DNA of 20,403 nucleotides from JABWAM01 sp964653025 (GTDB taxonomy: Bacteria > Verrucomicrobiota > Verrucomicrobiia > JABWAM01): positions 1 to 20,403 of the forward strand of contig CAZZBZ010000059.1 in assembly GCA_964653025.1 (NCBI GenBank), given 5' to 3'. The notes under the pieces were generated by a model. The model did not search any database. It saw only the letters and a program-made list of their open reading frames with translations, and was not told where the DNA came from. Positions 1 through 7,653 of the stretch are shown here, one piece after another. A program made the position numbers and the translations under genes. Position 1 is the first letter of the stretch. The number at the start of each line of letters is the position of its first letter.

Positions 1-500
1 CTGCGGAAGTTCTGCCAGATCCCCATCGAGGTCGGCACGGGTGCGAGAAACCACACCATCCAGACACGGCCCACGTGAAACGCCGGGAAGAGCCCGGCAC
101 ACATCACCGCGAAAAGGGTCATCGCCTCCGCCGAGCGATTGATCGAGGTCCGCCATTTCTGCCGCGTGAGAAAAAGGATCGCCGAGATCAGCGTCCCCGC
201 GTGGCCAATCCCGATCCAGAAGACGAAGTTGGTGATGTCCCACGCCCAGCTCACCGGCTGGTTGAGGCCCCACACCCCCACCCCGGTAGAGACGAGGTAA
301 GTGAACATCGCCACCGCCATCAGGGTGACGAGACCGGTGAAGGCGGTCGCAAACCACCACCACTTCGGGGCGCCACGCTCGCTGATCCCGCTGATGTGCT
401 CGGTGATCCAGTGATAGCCGCGCCCGTTCAGGACGATGGGACGTCGGCGCATTATCTGCGCGTCGGCATCCGTCATCGCAAGGGTAGAACCGTGGGCCAT
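1..500 (-). CDS. actC: ActC, NrfD-like membrane subunit of Alternative Complex III (partial)
   Basis: I translated this from the ATG at 498-500; it runs open off the left edge, giving 166 residues of the N-terminal part. It begins MAHGSTLAMTDADAQIM, then a soluble stretch, then hydrophobic segments at roughly residues 47-72 and 88-112, and a third near residues 125-137. The segment with DITNFVFWIGIGHAGTLISA and the FPAFHVGRVW stretch is typical of NrfD/PsrC-type quinol-interacting subunits as found in ActC. ActC is a polytopic membrane protein that takes part in quinol oxidation in Alternative Complex III. It starts 16 bases after the actB stop, so the two are very likely co-transcribed. No clear Shine-Dalgarno sequence precedes the start. 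The C-terminal half lies outside the window. Family call is secure; the exact subunit rests on the neighbours. Confidence 0.93.
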   Translation of the reverse strand, partial: MAHGSTLAMTDADAQIMRRRPIVLNGRGYHWITEHISGISERGAPKWWWFATAFTGLVTLMAVAMFTYLVSTGVGVWGLNQPVSWAWDITNFVFWIGIGHAGTLISAILFLTRQKWRTSINRSAEAMTLFAVMCAGLFPAFHVGRVWMVWFLAPVPTSMGIWQNFR

Positions 501-516
501 GGTCAGTCGGGTCGTT

Positions 517-3500
517 TCAGTGCTCCACGGGGTTCTGCGGATGCGGCGGGTGCTGCGGTCCCGTCACGGGATGCTCGGAGTGACCGTGTCCGTGGGCGGT
601 CCCGAGCGAACTCATTCCCACCTGGTCCGCGCCCGGCATCCGCATGTTCGGGTTGCGCAGCCGGGCAAGGTAGGTGAGACGGGGACGCACATTCAGGTAC
701 TCCAGCATCCCATAATCGTGTGGCAGCTTTTTAACGCGGGAGACCTCGCTCTTCGGATCGGCCACGTTGCCGAAAACGATCGCCTGCGCGGGGCAGACCT
801 GCTGGCAGGCGGTCTTCACGCCGTCGGTGGGCACCAGGATGTCGGGCGAGGCGCCGGCCTTCACCTTCTGGTCGATCTTCGCGGCTTCGAGGCGCTGGAC
901 GCAGAAGGTGCACTTCTCCATCACCCCGCGCATACGGACGGTGACGTTCGGGTTCTTCTGCATCTTCACGGTCTCGGCGACGCCCTTGGGCCCGAGCGGG
1001 CCGAGGTAGAGCTTGTCGAGTTGGCGCTGGTTGTAGTCGAAGAAGTTGAAGCGGCGGACCTTGTAAGGACAGTTGTTGCTGCAATATCGCGTGCCGATGC
1101 AGCGGTTGTAGGCCATGACGTTCAGCCCCTCCTCGTTGTGGACGGTGGCGTTCACGGGGCAGACGGTCTCGCAGGGGGCGTTCTCGCACTGCATGCAGGC
1201 GACCGGCTGGGTGAGCATCGCAGGATCGTCCTCGCTCCCCGCGTAATAGCGGTCGAGACGGATCCAGTGCATCTCACGCCCCTTGGCCACCTGGTCCTTG
1301 CCGACAATCGGAATGTTATTTTCCCCCTGGCAGGCGACGACGCAGGCGTTGCAGCCCGTGCAACGGCCGAGGTCAATGGACATCGCCCACTGATGAGGCG
1401 CATCCATCTTCGGATGCGCATAGGCGGAGCGCGGAGGCGGCATATGCGACTCCAGGCTCATCTTGTCCACGAACGCCGGATCCTCCTCGAAAACCTTGAG
1501 CGGCGCCTCGCGCACGAGCGCGCGGCCCTCCATCGCGCCATGCTCCTGGGTCACCGCCAGTTTTACGGCCCGCCCCGCGAGCTCCACGCGCGCCCCGAGC
1601 GCGAAACCCGCCGATACCGAGGCGCGCACCGCCCAGGCATTGAAACCGCTGTACGCGCCGACCTTGCCCACCTTCCATCGCCCGTAGCCCAGCGGCAGCG
1701 TGACCGAGCCGTTCGCGTGGCCGGGGGCAATCATCGCCGGCGCCTCCACGGAACGCCCCCCCGCCGTGATCCGCACCACGTCGCAGGTCAGCACCCCCTT
1801 CACGTTGCGGTTTGCGATTCCCAGCGCGCGCGCCGTCGTCGGGCTCACCAGCGCGGCGTTCTCCCACGTGAGCTTCGTCACCGGGTCGGGCATTTCCTGG
1901 AGCCACGCGTTATTCAGATAACGCCCATCGTCCACGCTCGCGTCCGGAGCAAAAACCACCTCGATCCCCTCACCTGCCACCGACGGCGGGTTCGCGGCAA
2001 GGTGCTCGGCACAACGACGGAGGTCCGCACGCCCCGCAACCAACGGGGCCGCGCTTCCCTCGAGAAAGCCATCGTGGACAAACTTCTGCCACGCCTGCTC
2101 GAAGCTGAACGCATCGAGGCTGCGCCCCGTGCGCTCGCGGAAGGTCGCACGCACCGCCTCGGGACCCTCGGGACGGGGCAGGCCCACGATCCGTGAAAGG
2201 AGATCGTGATCGGACCACCCGCCGTGGAGGGGCAGGATCATCGGTTGCGCACAGAGAAGCGAGCCGTCGCGCGCCGTCCCGTCGTTCCACGACTCGAGAT
2301 AGTGCGCCGCCGGCACGTGCCAGGCACTCCGCGCGGAGGTCTCGTCCTCGTAGAGCCCCCAGCGGATCACGGTCTTCACCGAGGACTGGAGTTTCTCCCA
2401 GCCCAGATCGGCGGGGGCGGTATAAACGGGATTTCCGCCGAGGATAATCAGGGTCTCCACCTTCCCCTCGCGGACACGGGCGGCCAGTTCGAAGAGCTTG
2501 AGCGACGGGATGCGCTCGGGCCGTGCGAGTTTCACGGTCGCACCCGTGTTCCCGAGTGCCTCATTGAGCGCCGCGGCGAGGACGTGCACGCTTGCCGACT
2601 GATGAAGACCCGCCACCACGAGCGAACGGCCGCGGTGTGCCCAAAGGTCGCGCGCGGCCTCGCGAATCCACGCGGGAGTCGCCGCGCTTTCCGCCGCGGG
2701 CGCACCTCCGGAAGAGAGCCCTGAGATCTCGCGGGCAAGCGCCGCCGCCACTGTCCCCACCTGGCTCGAGGGCATCCGCAAGCGGTGATCGGCCATCCCG
2801 CCGGTGAGCGTGTAGCGCGACTCAACCACGTAGAGGCGGTTCATCCGGTCGCCGGGCTTTTCCACCCGACGGCCCGCAGTGAAATCGCGCACCGCGCCGA
2901 GGCCCCCCTCGTCCTCGTTACCGAGAAAGTCGCATTCGAGCGAGAGGATCACCTCCGCCTTGTCGAACTGCGGCACAGGGACCATCCCAGGGCCGTAGGC
3001 CACCTCGTAAGCCGCCGCATCGTAGCCGGGCGAAAGGGGTTCCTCCACGCACCACACCGCCTCGGGATACTTCGCGAGGAGGAGGATGCGCAGACGTTCG
3101 CGCGTCGGGGACTCCGTGCCGTCCACGAGAAAGGCCAGAGAACGCCCCCGGTCCGCCGCCCAGGTGGCGCGGAGTTTTTCGAGATCGGCGACAAACTCGG
3201 TCTCGGGCACGCCAGTCCCCCCTTTCAGGAAGCGGCGGGCGCGTTCGGGGTCGTACATCTCCAGCACCGAGGCCTGCGCGAAGGCATCGGTCGCCCCGCG
3301 GCTGCACGGATGGAGCGGGTTGCCCTCGATCTTCGTGGGGCGACCATTGTAGGTCGTCACGTGGAGTGGCATCCCTCCGCGGCGGCGCGGCATGAAGGTC
3401 GCGTAGCGGAGGTGGCGCCCCGGCACGAGCCACTCGGGCGTCTTGGTGTAAGGCACGAGGTGTGCCACGGGGCGGCGGCAGCCGCCGAGGCCGACCCCCG

Positions 3501-3696
3501 CGAGCGCGAGGGAGGCGCCCATGATTCTCAAAAAGTTGCGACGGGAAATGCCGTCCATCTCAAACTCGGCGGCTCCGTCGGGAAACTCGCGCTCGAGCCA
3601 CGCGCGGAACTCGGGCGTGTCGGCCGCATCCTCGATGCTGCGCCAGTAGCGCGAGCCCGTGGCGTCCGCAGGTGGATGCTGGAAGATGCGTTTCAC
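517..3696 (-). CDS. actB: ActB, TAT-exported molybdopterin-like/ferredoxin fusion subunit of Alternative Complex III
   Basis: This 1059-residue protein joins a molybdopterin-oxidoreductase-like region to a C-terminal Fe-S region, the usual ActB layout. A twin-arginine motif SRRNFLR at residues 51-57 is followed by a hydrophobic stretch and Cys73. This TAT-like signal starts about 50 residues in, as is common for ActB. Iron-sulfur cysteines group at 779/782/785/789, 834/837/842/846, 866/872/876, 929/932 and 964/968, consistent with four clusters. In known complexes the molybdopterin-like domain carries no cofactor. The protein passes electrons from the quinol site to the heme subunits on the outer face of the membrane. 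The start is GTG with no Shine-Dalgarno site; it is preceded by a pyrimidine-rich phased tract. The tail after residue 1030 is rich in histidine and proline. Confidence 0.96.
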   Translation of the reverse strand: MKRIFQHPPADATGSRYWRSIEDAADTPEFRAWLEREFPDGAAEFEMDGISRRNFLRIMGASLALAGVGLGGCRRPVAHLVPYTKTPEWLVPGRHLRYATFMPRRRGGMPLHVTTYNGRPTKIEGNPLHPCSRGATDAFAQASVLEMYDPERARRFLKGGTGVPETEFVADLEKLRATWAADRGRSLAFLVDGTESPTRERLRILLLAKYPEAVWCVEEPLSPGYDAAAYEVAYGPGMVPVPQFDKAEVILSLECDFLGNEDEGGLGAVRDFTAGRRVEKPGDRMNRLYVVESRYTLTGGMADHRLRMPSSQVGTVAAALAREISGLSSGGAPAAESAATPAWIREAARDLWAHRGRSLVVAGLHQSASVHVLAAALNEALGNTGATVKLARPERIPSLKLFELAARVREGKVETLIILGGNPVYTAPADLGWEKLQSSVKTVIRWGLYEDETSARSAWHVPAAHYLESWNDGTARDGSLLCAQPMILPLHGGWSDHDLLSRIVGLPRPEGPEAVRATFRERTGRSLDAFSFEQAWQKFVHDGFLEGSAAPLVAGRADLRRCAEHLAANPPSVAGEGIEVVFAPDASVDDGRYLNNAWLQEMPDPVTKLTWENAALVSPTTARALGIANRNVKGVLTCDVVRITAGGRSVEAPAMIAPGHANGSVTLPLGYGRWKVGKVGAYSGFNAWAVRASVSAGFALGARVELAGRAVKLAVTQEHGAMEGRALVREAPLKVFEEDPAFVDKMSLESHMPPPRSAYAHPKMDAPHQWAMSIDLGRCTGCNACVVACQGENNIPIVGKDQVAKGREMHWIRLDRYYAGSEDDPAMLTQPVACMQCENAPCETVCPVNATVHNEEGLNVMAYNRCIGTRYCSNNCPYKVRRFNFFDYNQRQLDKLYLGPLGPKGVAETVKMQKNPNVTVRMRGVMEKCTFCVQRLEAAKIDQKVKAGASPDILVPTDGVKTACQQVCPAQAIVFGNVADPKSEVSRVKKLPHDYGMLEYLNVRPRLTYLARLRNPNMRMPGADQVGMSSLGTAHGHGHSEHPVTGPQHPPHPQNPVEH

Positions 3697-3701
3697 AGGA
3701 A

Positions 3702-3816
3702 GAAGAGGGAAGCTCGAAGCTTGAAGTTGGAAGTGAGGATCAGAGGGAAGGGATATTCGGGAAGGAAAATGGATTCAGGGATTCCAGATTCATACTTCCA
3801 ACTTCCATCTTCACCT
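3702..3816. repeat. 7-bp phased repeat tract with inverted halves between actA and actB
   Basis: Nearly the whole actA-actB gap can be cut into 7-base units. On the plus strand the left half repeats units beginning GAAG (for example GAAGCTT at 3716 and GAAGTTG at 3723). The right half repeats units containing CTTC (TACTTCC at 3793, AACTTCC at 3800). The halves are complementary: 3716-3734 pairs with 3794-3812 over 19 positions with two mismatches, 12 of them perfect. In the actB mRNA the pyrimidine-rich half abuts the GTG start. The unit phasing is seen directly; its role is unknown. Confidence 0.7.
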
Positions 3817-3817
3817 C

Positions 3818-4471
3818 TTACCGGTGGCATCCCGCGCAGGTCACGGGAGGCCTCACCCCCCATTCCTTGACCAACTTTTGACCCATCTCCAACTGGGCCT
3901 GAGGGGTCGGGGCACGCCAGTCGAGGTCGAAGACCTTGTCGGGCGGGCGGATCTTCGCGGCGGGATTGCGGTGGCAGTCGAGGCACCAGCTCATGCTCTG
4001 CGGCTGATCGTGCCAGAGGACGGGCATGTGGTTGACCTGCCCGTGGCAGTGAACACAGCTCATGCCGCGGTTCACGTGGACTGAGTGGTTGAAGTAGACG
4101 AAGTCGGGGGCCTTGTGGACACGGACCCACGGGATGGGAAGCCCCGTCTGCCAGCTCTCGCGGAGGGCCGCCAGCTTCGGGCTGTCCGGCTTCACGTGCT
4201 GGTGGCAGGCCATGCAGGTCTGCGTGCTCGGGAGGGTGGAGTTGGCCGAACGCTCCACGTTCTGGTGGCAGTAGCGGCAGTCGAGCCCCACCTGGGTGAC
4301 GTGGAGCGCGTGGTCGAACGCGATGGGCTGGATCGGCTGATAACCCACCCGCGTGTACTTCGGTGTGAAGAAATACCACACCGCGCACACGGCGATCGTC
4401 CCGATCAGGGCCACCCCGACCAGGATCAGTGGAAAAATGCGATTTGCCGATCGCGGGAAGATGTTCGCCAT
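3818..4471 (-). CDS. actA: ActA, pentaheme cytochrome c subunit of Alternative Complex III
   Basis: The 217-residue protein has one membrane segment at residues 12-35 followed by five CxxCH heme-binding motifs: CRYCH at 65, CMACH at 86, CVHCH at 139, CLDCH at 163 and CAGCH at 212. Extra histidines (HALH, NHSVH) can serve as distal heme ligands. One N-terminal anchor plus five hemes is the ActA pattern. It acts on the outside of the cytoplasmic membrane, passing electrons from the complex to a cytochrome c or directly to an oxidase. It is the first act gene here, and the DUF5069 gene ends 39 bases upstream on the same strand, so a shared transcript is possible. The gap to actB is a phased repeat tract. 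The last heme motif lies one residue before the stop, leaving essentially no tail. Confidence 0.96.
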   Translation of the reverse strand: MANIFPRSANRIFPLILVGVALIGTIAVCAVWYFFTPKYTRVGYQPIQPIAFDHALHVTQVGLDCRYCHQNVERSANSTLPSTQTCMACHQHVKPDSPKLAALRESWQTGLPIPWVRVHKAPDFVYFNHSVHVNRGMSCVHCHGQVNHMPVLWHDQPQSMSWCLDCHRNPAAKIRPPDKVFDLDWRAPTPQAQLEMGQKLVKEWGVRPPVTCAGCHR

Positions 4472-4510
4472 GGGTCCCCGATATGACCGTAATCACGTCG
4501 GCTCCGCAAC

Positions 4511-4963
4511 TCATGCCTTGCCGCCAAAGGAAACGTAATCGTCCACGTCGAGAAGGTCGAACCATGTGGCGATGTCGTCGCGCTTCGGGGCGATCTTCTC
4601 ATGCACCCCGTGGAAGAAGGCACGAAGTTCCACCGAGGAGGGCGCGCGGCGATCCATGTACCCCGACCACACGAAGATCTCAGCATCCGTGTGCGCATGC
4701 TTTGCGTTCTTGCGGATCCAATCGATAACTTCGCCATCCCCATCCCCCGCCACGAGGCGAGCCTTGAGCTTTTCCGCATCCACCCCCGCATACTCGAGGA
4801 AGAGTTGGTCGAGCGGACAGGCGTAGTTGTACTCGCCATTCGTGCCGGCAATCACCGCGCGCCCCTTATCGAGGATGCGCGGGAGGATGACGTAACCACC
4901 GAGGCGGACGCGAGGGCTGCGGGGCGGGCGTTGGGTAAGGTTGAAGGCGGGGACGTTGGGCAC
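4511..4963 (-). CDS. DUF5069 domain-containing protein
   Basis: A conserved uncharacterised protein of about 150 residues from the GTG at 4961-4963. It carries the run RSPRVRLGGYVILPRILDKG near the N-terminus and ends in DVDDYVSFGGKA. I recognise these as DUF5069, a small soluble family of unknown function. A TTG start at 5029 would add 22 residues (rich in NPNP/IPVP) coded by a C-rich simple repeat, which is unlikely to be protein. The GTG gives a family-typical length, though no Shine-Dalgarno site is visible at either start. The gene lies 39 bases before actA on the same strand and is divergent from phosphofructokinase. A link with Alternative Complex III is only positional. Confidence 0.85.
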   Translation of the reverse strand: MPNVPAFNLTQRPPRSPRVRLGGYVILPRILDKGRAVIAGTNGEYNYACPLDQLFLEYAGVDAEKLKARLVAGDGDGEVIDWIRKNAKHAHTDAEIFVWSGYMDRRAPSSVELRAFFHGVHEKIAPKRDDIATWFDLLDVDDYVSFGGKA

Positions 4964-4987
4964 GGGAATGATGGGATTGGGATTGGG
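4964..4987 (+). other. Potential G-quadruplex / ATTGGG microrepeat
   Basis: Four GGG tracts at 4964, 4973, 4979 and 4985 are separated by loops of 6, 3 and 3 bases, which fits the usual G3+N1-7 quadruplex rule. The units are hexamers (ATTGGG twice in tandem). The element touches the DUF5069 start codon, so the DUF5069 mRNA leader is its C-rich complement. It lies in the divergent region upstream of phosphofructokinase. Confidence 0.5.
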
Positions 4988-5130
4988 AATCTGAAGAGCC
5001 CAATATGGCCCAGCACGCGACGGAAGCAAATGTTCCCGACGGCGAAGTACACGACGAAGTGTATCCCTATCACGTGCAAGGAGCGCGACCGGTCTTGCGT
5101 TCGAGGCGAACTATGAGTGAAATGCATGGA

Positions 5131-5136
5131 AAGGAA
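5131..5136 (+). promoter_or_regulatory. Ribosome binding site for phosphofructokinase
   Basis: AAGGAA lies six bases before the ATG at 5143. This supports 5143 over the in-frame upstream ATGs at 5005 and 5113, which would add non-conserved N-terminal residues. Confidence 0.65.
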
Positions 5137-5142
5137 GCATTC

Positions 5143-6237
5143 ATGAATCACTCAAAAACGCGGATCGGCATTCTCACCGGGGGTGGGGACTGCCCCGGCC
5201 TCAATGCAGTGACCCGCGCGGTGGTCAAGGCCGCCGCGAAGCGCGGCTGGGAGACGCTCGGGATCGTCGGCGGGTTCAACGGCCTGCTCGATCCGATCCA
5301 GACCATGGCGCTCGACTACAAAAAGATGGACGGTCTGCTCAGCTCGGGCGGGACAATCCTCGGGACCTCGAACCGTGGGCCGTTTGCCGCGAAGACGGGC
5401 CACGGGGAGGGACAGCGCATCCCGAAGGAGGTTCTCGACGCATCGAAGGCGACGGTCGCGAAGCTGGGCCTCCAGGCGCTCGTCGTGGTGGGGGGCGACG
5501 GCTCGCTCACCATCGCAAACCAGCTTTACGAGGCAGGGATCCCAATCGTCGGCGTCCCGAAGACCATTGATAACGACCTCGAGGCCACGGTGATCACCTT
5601 CGGTTTCGACTCGGCGGTGGCGTGCGCGACCGATGCGCTCGACCGCCTGCACACGACCGCGGAAAGCCATAACCGTGTGATGGTCCTCGAGGTGATGGGG
5701 CGTTACGCGGGCTGGATCGCAATCAGCGCGGGGATCGCCGGGGGCGGGGATGTGATTCTCATTCCAGAAATTCCTTTCCATTACGACAAGATCTGCGCGC
5801 AAGTGGCAACCCGAGAAAAGATCGGGAAGCATTTTACCCTGATCGTCGCTGCCGAGGGGGCGCGCGAGGCGGGAGGCGGTTTTGTGGCGCAAGATACAAC
5901 GGCCAAGGATCGCGAGGCCCAGCTCGGCGGGGTCGGGGCCGTGGTTGCCAGGGAGATCGGGAAGCGGACGGGGAAGGAGACGCGCGTTTGCGTGCTCGGC
6001 CATCTCCAGCGCGGGGGCGGGCCGACCTGCTTCGACCGCCTTCTCTGCACGCGCTTCGGCGCGGCGGCGGTGCGCCTGATCGTCGAGAAAAACTTCGGGC
6101 GAATGGTGGCCCTATGCCCGCCGACCATCACCTCGGTGCCTCTCGCCGAAGCGGTGGGACGGCTCAAGACGGTGCCGGTGAACGGGGATCTCGTGACCAC
6201 CGCGCGCGATCTCGGGATCAGCTTCGGGGACGCATGA
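5143..6237 (+). CDS. pfkA: 6-phosphofructokinase (group III-like, probably ATP-dependent)
   Basis: The 364-residue enzyme phosphorylates fructose 6-phosphate in glycolysis. It opens with RIGILTGGGDCPGLN, the usual nucleotide-binding start. The donor-site motif at 117-121 is GGDGS: glycine at the position of E. coli Gly104 points to ATP, whereas PPi enzymes carry Asp. At 139-145 it reads PKTIDND, with lysine where E. coli PfkA has glycine (position 124); lysine is usual in PPi-type and group III enzymes. The fructose 6-phosphate motif MGRYAGW follows at about 185-191. This Gly/Lys mix is known among group III ATP-using enzymes, so the donor assignment is an inference. The stop overlaps the alanine racemase start by ATGA, so the two are translationally coupled. 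Confidence 0.95.
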   Translation: MNHSKTRIGILTGGGDCPGLNAVTRAVVKAAAKRGWETLGIVGGFNGLLDPIQTMALDYKKMDGLLSSGGTILGTSNRGPFAAKTGHGEGQRIPKEVLDASKATVAKLGLQALVVVGGDGSLTIANQLYEAGIPIVGVPKTIDNDLEATVITFGFDSAVACATDALDRLHTTAESHNRVMVLEVMGRYAGWIAISAGIAGGGDVILIPEIPFHYDKICAQVATREKIGKHFTLIVAAEGAREAGGGFVAQDTTAKDREAQLGGVGAVVAREIGKRTGKETRVCVLGHLQRGGGPTCFDRLLCTRFGAAAVRLIVEKNFGRMVALCPPTITSVPLAEAVGRLKTVPVNGDLVTTARDLGISFGDA

Positions 6238-7373
6238 GGCCCGCATCCTTGCGATGCTGGGCGGAGATAAGTCTCGGCGCGATTCGTCATAACCTGCTTA
6301 GGATCCGCTCGCTGCTTCCTCGCGATTGCGAGGTGATGGGGGTGGTCAAGGCAAATGCCTACGGGCACGGGCTTCCCACGGTTTCCCGAGCCCTCGCGGC
6401 GCAGGGCGTGCGCAAATTTCTTGTGGCAAATATCGCCGAGGCCGAGGTCCTTCTACGGGCCGTGCCGGGGGCGAAGGTGCTCCTCGCCGGGCCCACGGTG
6501 CCCGGAGAACTCGACTGGGCCGTATGCCAGCGGGGACTGGCCTTCGCCCTTTCCAGCGCGGCGGAACTTCAGAGGATCGAGCGCGCGGCGAAGAAGGCAG
6601 GGGTCTCCACGGCCGTTCACCTCAAGGTGGATACGGGAATGGGCAGGATCGGGTGCCGCGCGGAGGAGGCGGGAGAGCTTTTTGCGCGGGTTGCTCAATC
6701 TTCGCATGTGCGTGCGGAGGGAATCTTCTCCCACATGGCCCGCGCGGAAGCGGACCCGGACGAGTGCCGCAAGCAACTGGTGCGGCTGATGCGTCCCGTT
6801 GAGGAGTTGGGGCGGCGCGGCGTGAAGGTGGAGGCGATCCACATCCACAATAGTGCGGCCGTGGTCAACCTGATCCCGAACGATCGCCTCACCCATGCGC
6901 GCCCCGGCATCGCGCTCTACGGACTGGGAGAACCGCGCGCCGCTTGGCGGCGTCGGCTCGGTGACCGGCCGCTTCGACCGGTGCTCGCGTGGAAGGCGCG
7001 CGTGGCCCTCGTACGCGAGGTCGCGAAGGGGACGACCATCAGCTACGGCGGAACCTTTCGTGCCCCCCGCAAGATGCGGGTGGGCGTACTCCCCGCCGGC
7101 TACGCCGACGGAGTTTCCCGAAAACTTTCCAACTGCGGCGAGGTCCTGATCCGCGGGCGACGCTGCCCGATCCTCGGGCGGGTGACCATGGACATGACGA
7201 TGGTGGACCTCTCCCGCACGCCCGCGGCGCGCTGGGGGGATGAGGCGGTGCTCATCGGCAAGCAGGGCGGGAATGAGATCACGGCGGGCGAGGTCGCGGA
7301 CCGTGCGGGCACGATCTCCTATGAAGTCCTCTGCGGCATCAGTGCGCGCGTCCCGCGCGTGGAGGTGAGGTAG
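6234..7373 (+). CDS. alr: Alanine racemase
   Basis: This PLP enzyme interconverts L- and D-alanine for peptidoglycan precursors in the cytoplasm. The 379-residue product has the PLP lysine in VVKANAYGHG (Lys39) and the second catalytic base in ISYGGTF (Tyr271). Family motifs KVDTGMGRIG and HARPGIALYG are also present, followed by a C-terminal beta domain with GRVTMDMTMVDL. The length is normal. The ATG at 6234 overlaps the phosphofructokinase stop as ATGA; longer in-frame readings would run back inside that gene. Pairing a glycolytic kinase with a cell-wall gene suggests only shared growth-linked expression. The next gene has its own promoter 17 bases after the stop. Confidence 0.96.
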   Translation: MRPASLRCWAEISLGAIRHNLLRIRSLLPRDCEVMGVVKANAYGHGLPTVSRALAAQGVRKFLVANIAEAEVLLRAVPGAKVLLAGPTVPGELDWAVCQRGLAFALSSAAELQRIERAAKKAGVSTAVHLKVDTGMGRIGCRAEEAGELFARVAQSSHVRAEGIFSHMARAEADPDECRKQLVRLMRPVEELGRRGVKVEAIHIHNSAAVVNLIPNDRLTHARPGIALYGLGEPRAAWRRRLGDRPLRPVLAWKARVALVREVAKGTTISYGGTFRAPRKMRVGVLPAGYADGVSRKLSNCGEVLIRGRRCPILGRVTMDMTMVDLSRTPAARWGDEAVLIGKQGGNEITAGEVADRAGTISYEVLCGISARVPRVEVR

Positions 7374-7390
7374 TTTCCTCGGGCGACCGA

Positions 7391-7419
7391 TTGACTTTTC
7401 AGATGGTAAAACATAGTAT
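7391..7419 (+). promoter_or_regulatory. Sigma70-type promoter of the toxin-antitoxin/phosphatase operon
   Basis: TTGACT (7391-7396) is separated by exactly 17 bases from TAGTAT (7414-7419). A start site about seven bases downstream would fall at or next to the antitoxin ATG at 7426, implying a leaderless or nearly leaderless mRNA. No Shine-Dalgarno sequence is present, which agrees. The region is AT-rich compared with its surroundings. Confidence 0.65.
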
Positions 7420-7427
7420 GACGTCAT
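7418..7427. promoter_or_regulatory. Perfect 10-bp palindrome, candidate autoregulatory operator
   Basis: ATGACGTCAT is a perfect palindrome spanning the end of the -10 element and the first bases of the antitoxin start codon. AbrB/MazE-type antitoxins usually repress their own promoter as dimers, so this is a natural operator candidate. A 10-bp palindrome can also occur by chance. Confidence 0.4.
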
Positions 7428-7653
7428 GACGAAAACCATTACGAAGGTCGGCAACTCGCAGGGCATCATCTTCGATGCCGCCCTCATGGAACTGGCGCAC
7501 CTGAAGATGGGGGACCGTGTGAATGTGGAAGTCCATGTGGGGGGCACGATCACGCTCACCCCCATCCATCCGCGGCCGTCTGCGCAGGAAGTATCGCAGG
7601 TCATCAAGGAGACCATGAGGGACTACGCACGGACGATGAAGAAACTCGCATGA
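7426..7653 (+). CDS. AbrB/MazE-family antitoxin
   Basis: A 75-residue protein. Residues 1-50 match the SpoVT/AbrB swapped-hairpin DNA-binding fold: the start TKTITKVGNSQGIIF followed by LKMGDRVNVEVHVGGTITLTPI. The remaining 25 residues form a charged, probably helical tail (EVSQVIKETMRDYARTMKKL) that would fold onto and neutralise the toxin. It should bind its own promoter as a dimer; a palindrome overlaps its start. The stop overlaps the toxin start as ATGA, as expected for a tightly coupled antitoxin-toxin pair. The partner is Doc-like rather than MazF-like, so this is a mixed AbrB-Doc pairing instead of the classical Phd-Doc. Confidence 0.9.
   Translation: MTKTITKVGNSQGIIFDAALMELAHLKMGDRVNVEVHVGGTITLTPIHPRPSAQEVSQVIKETMRDYARTMKKLA

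Noticed and set aside
436..2196. Long plus-strand open frame opposite actB
   Set aside because: It lies antisense to a clear actB, is rich in Arg/His/Ala with no recognisable motif, and is typical of a shadow frame in GC-rich DNA.
2785..3870. Plus-strand open frame of 361 codons opposite actB and the phased repeat
   Set aside because: Antisense to actB, crosses the intergenic repeat, and has composition of a shadow frame.
5005..5142. N-terminal extension of phosphofructokinase from ATG 5005 or 5113
   Set aside because: The conserved protein begins close to residue 1 of the 5143 start, which has AAGGAA at good spacing; the extension reads as non-conserved. GAGG before 5113 leaves slight doubt.
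5152..6003. Minus-strand open frame opposite phosphofructokinase
   Set aside because: The opposite strand encodes a full phosphofructokinase with intact motifs; this frame shows none.
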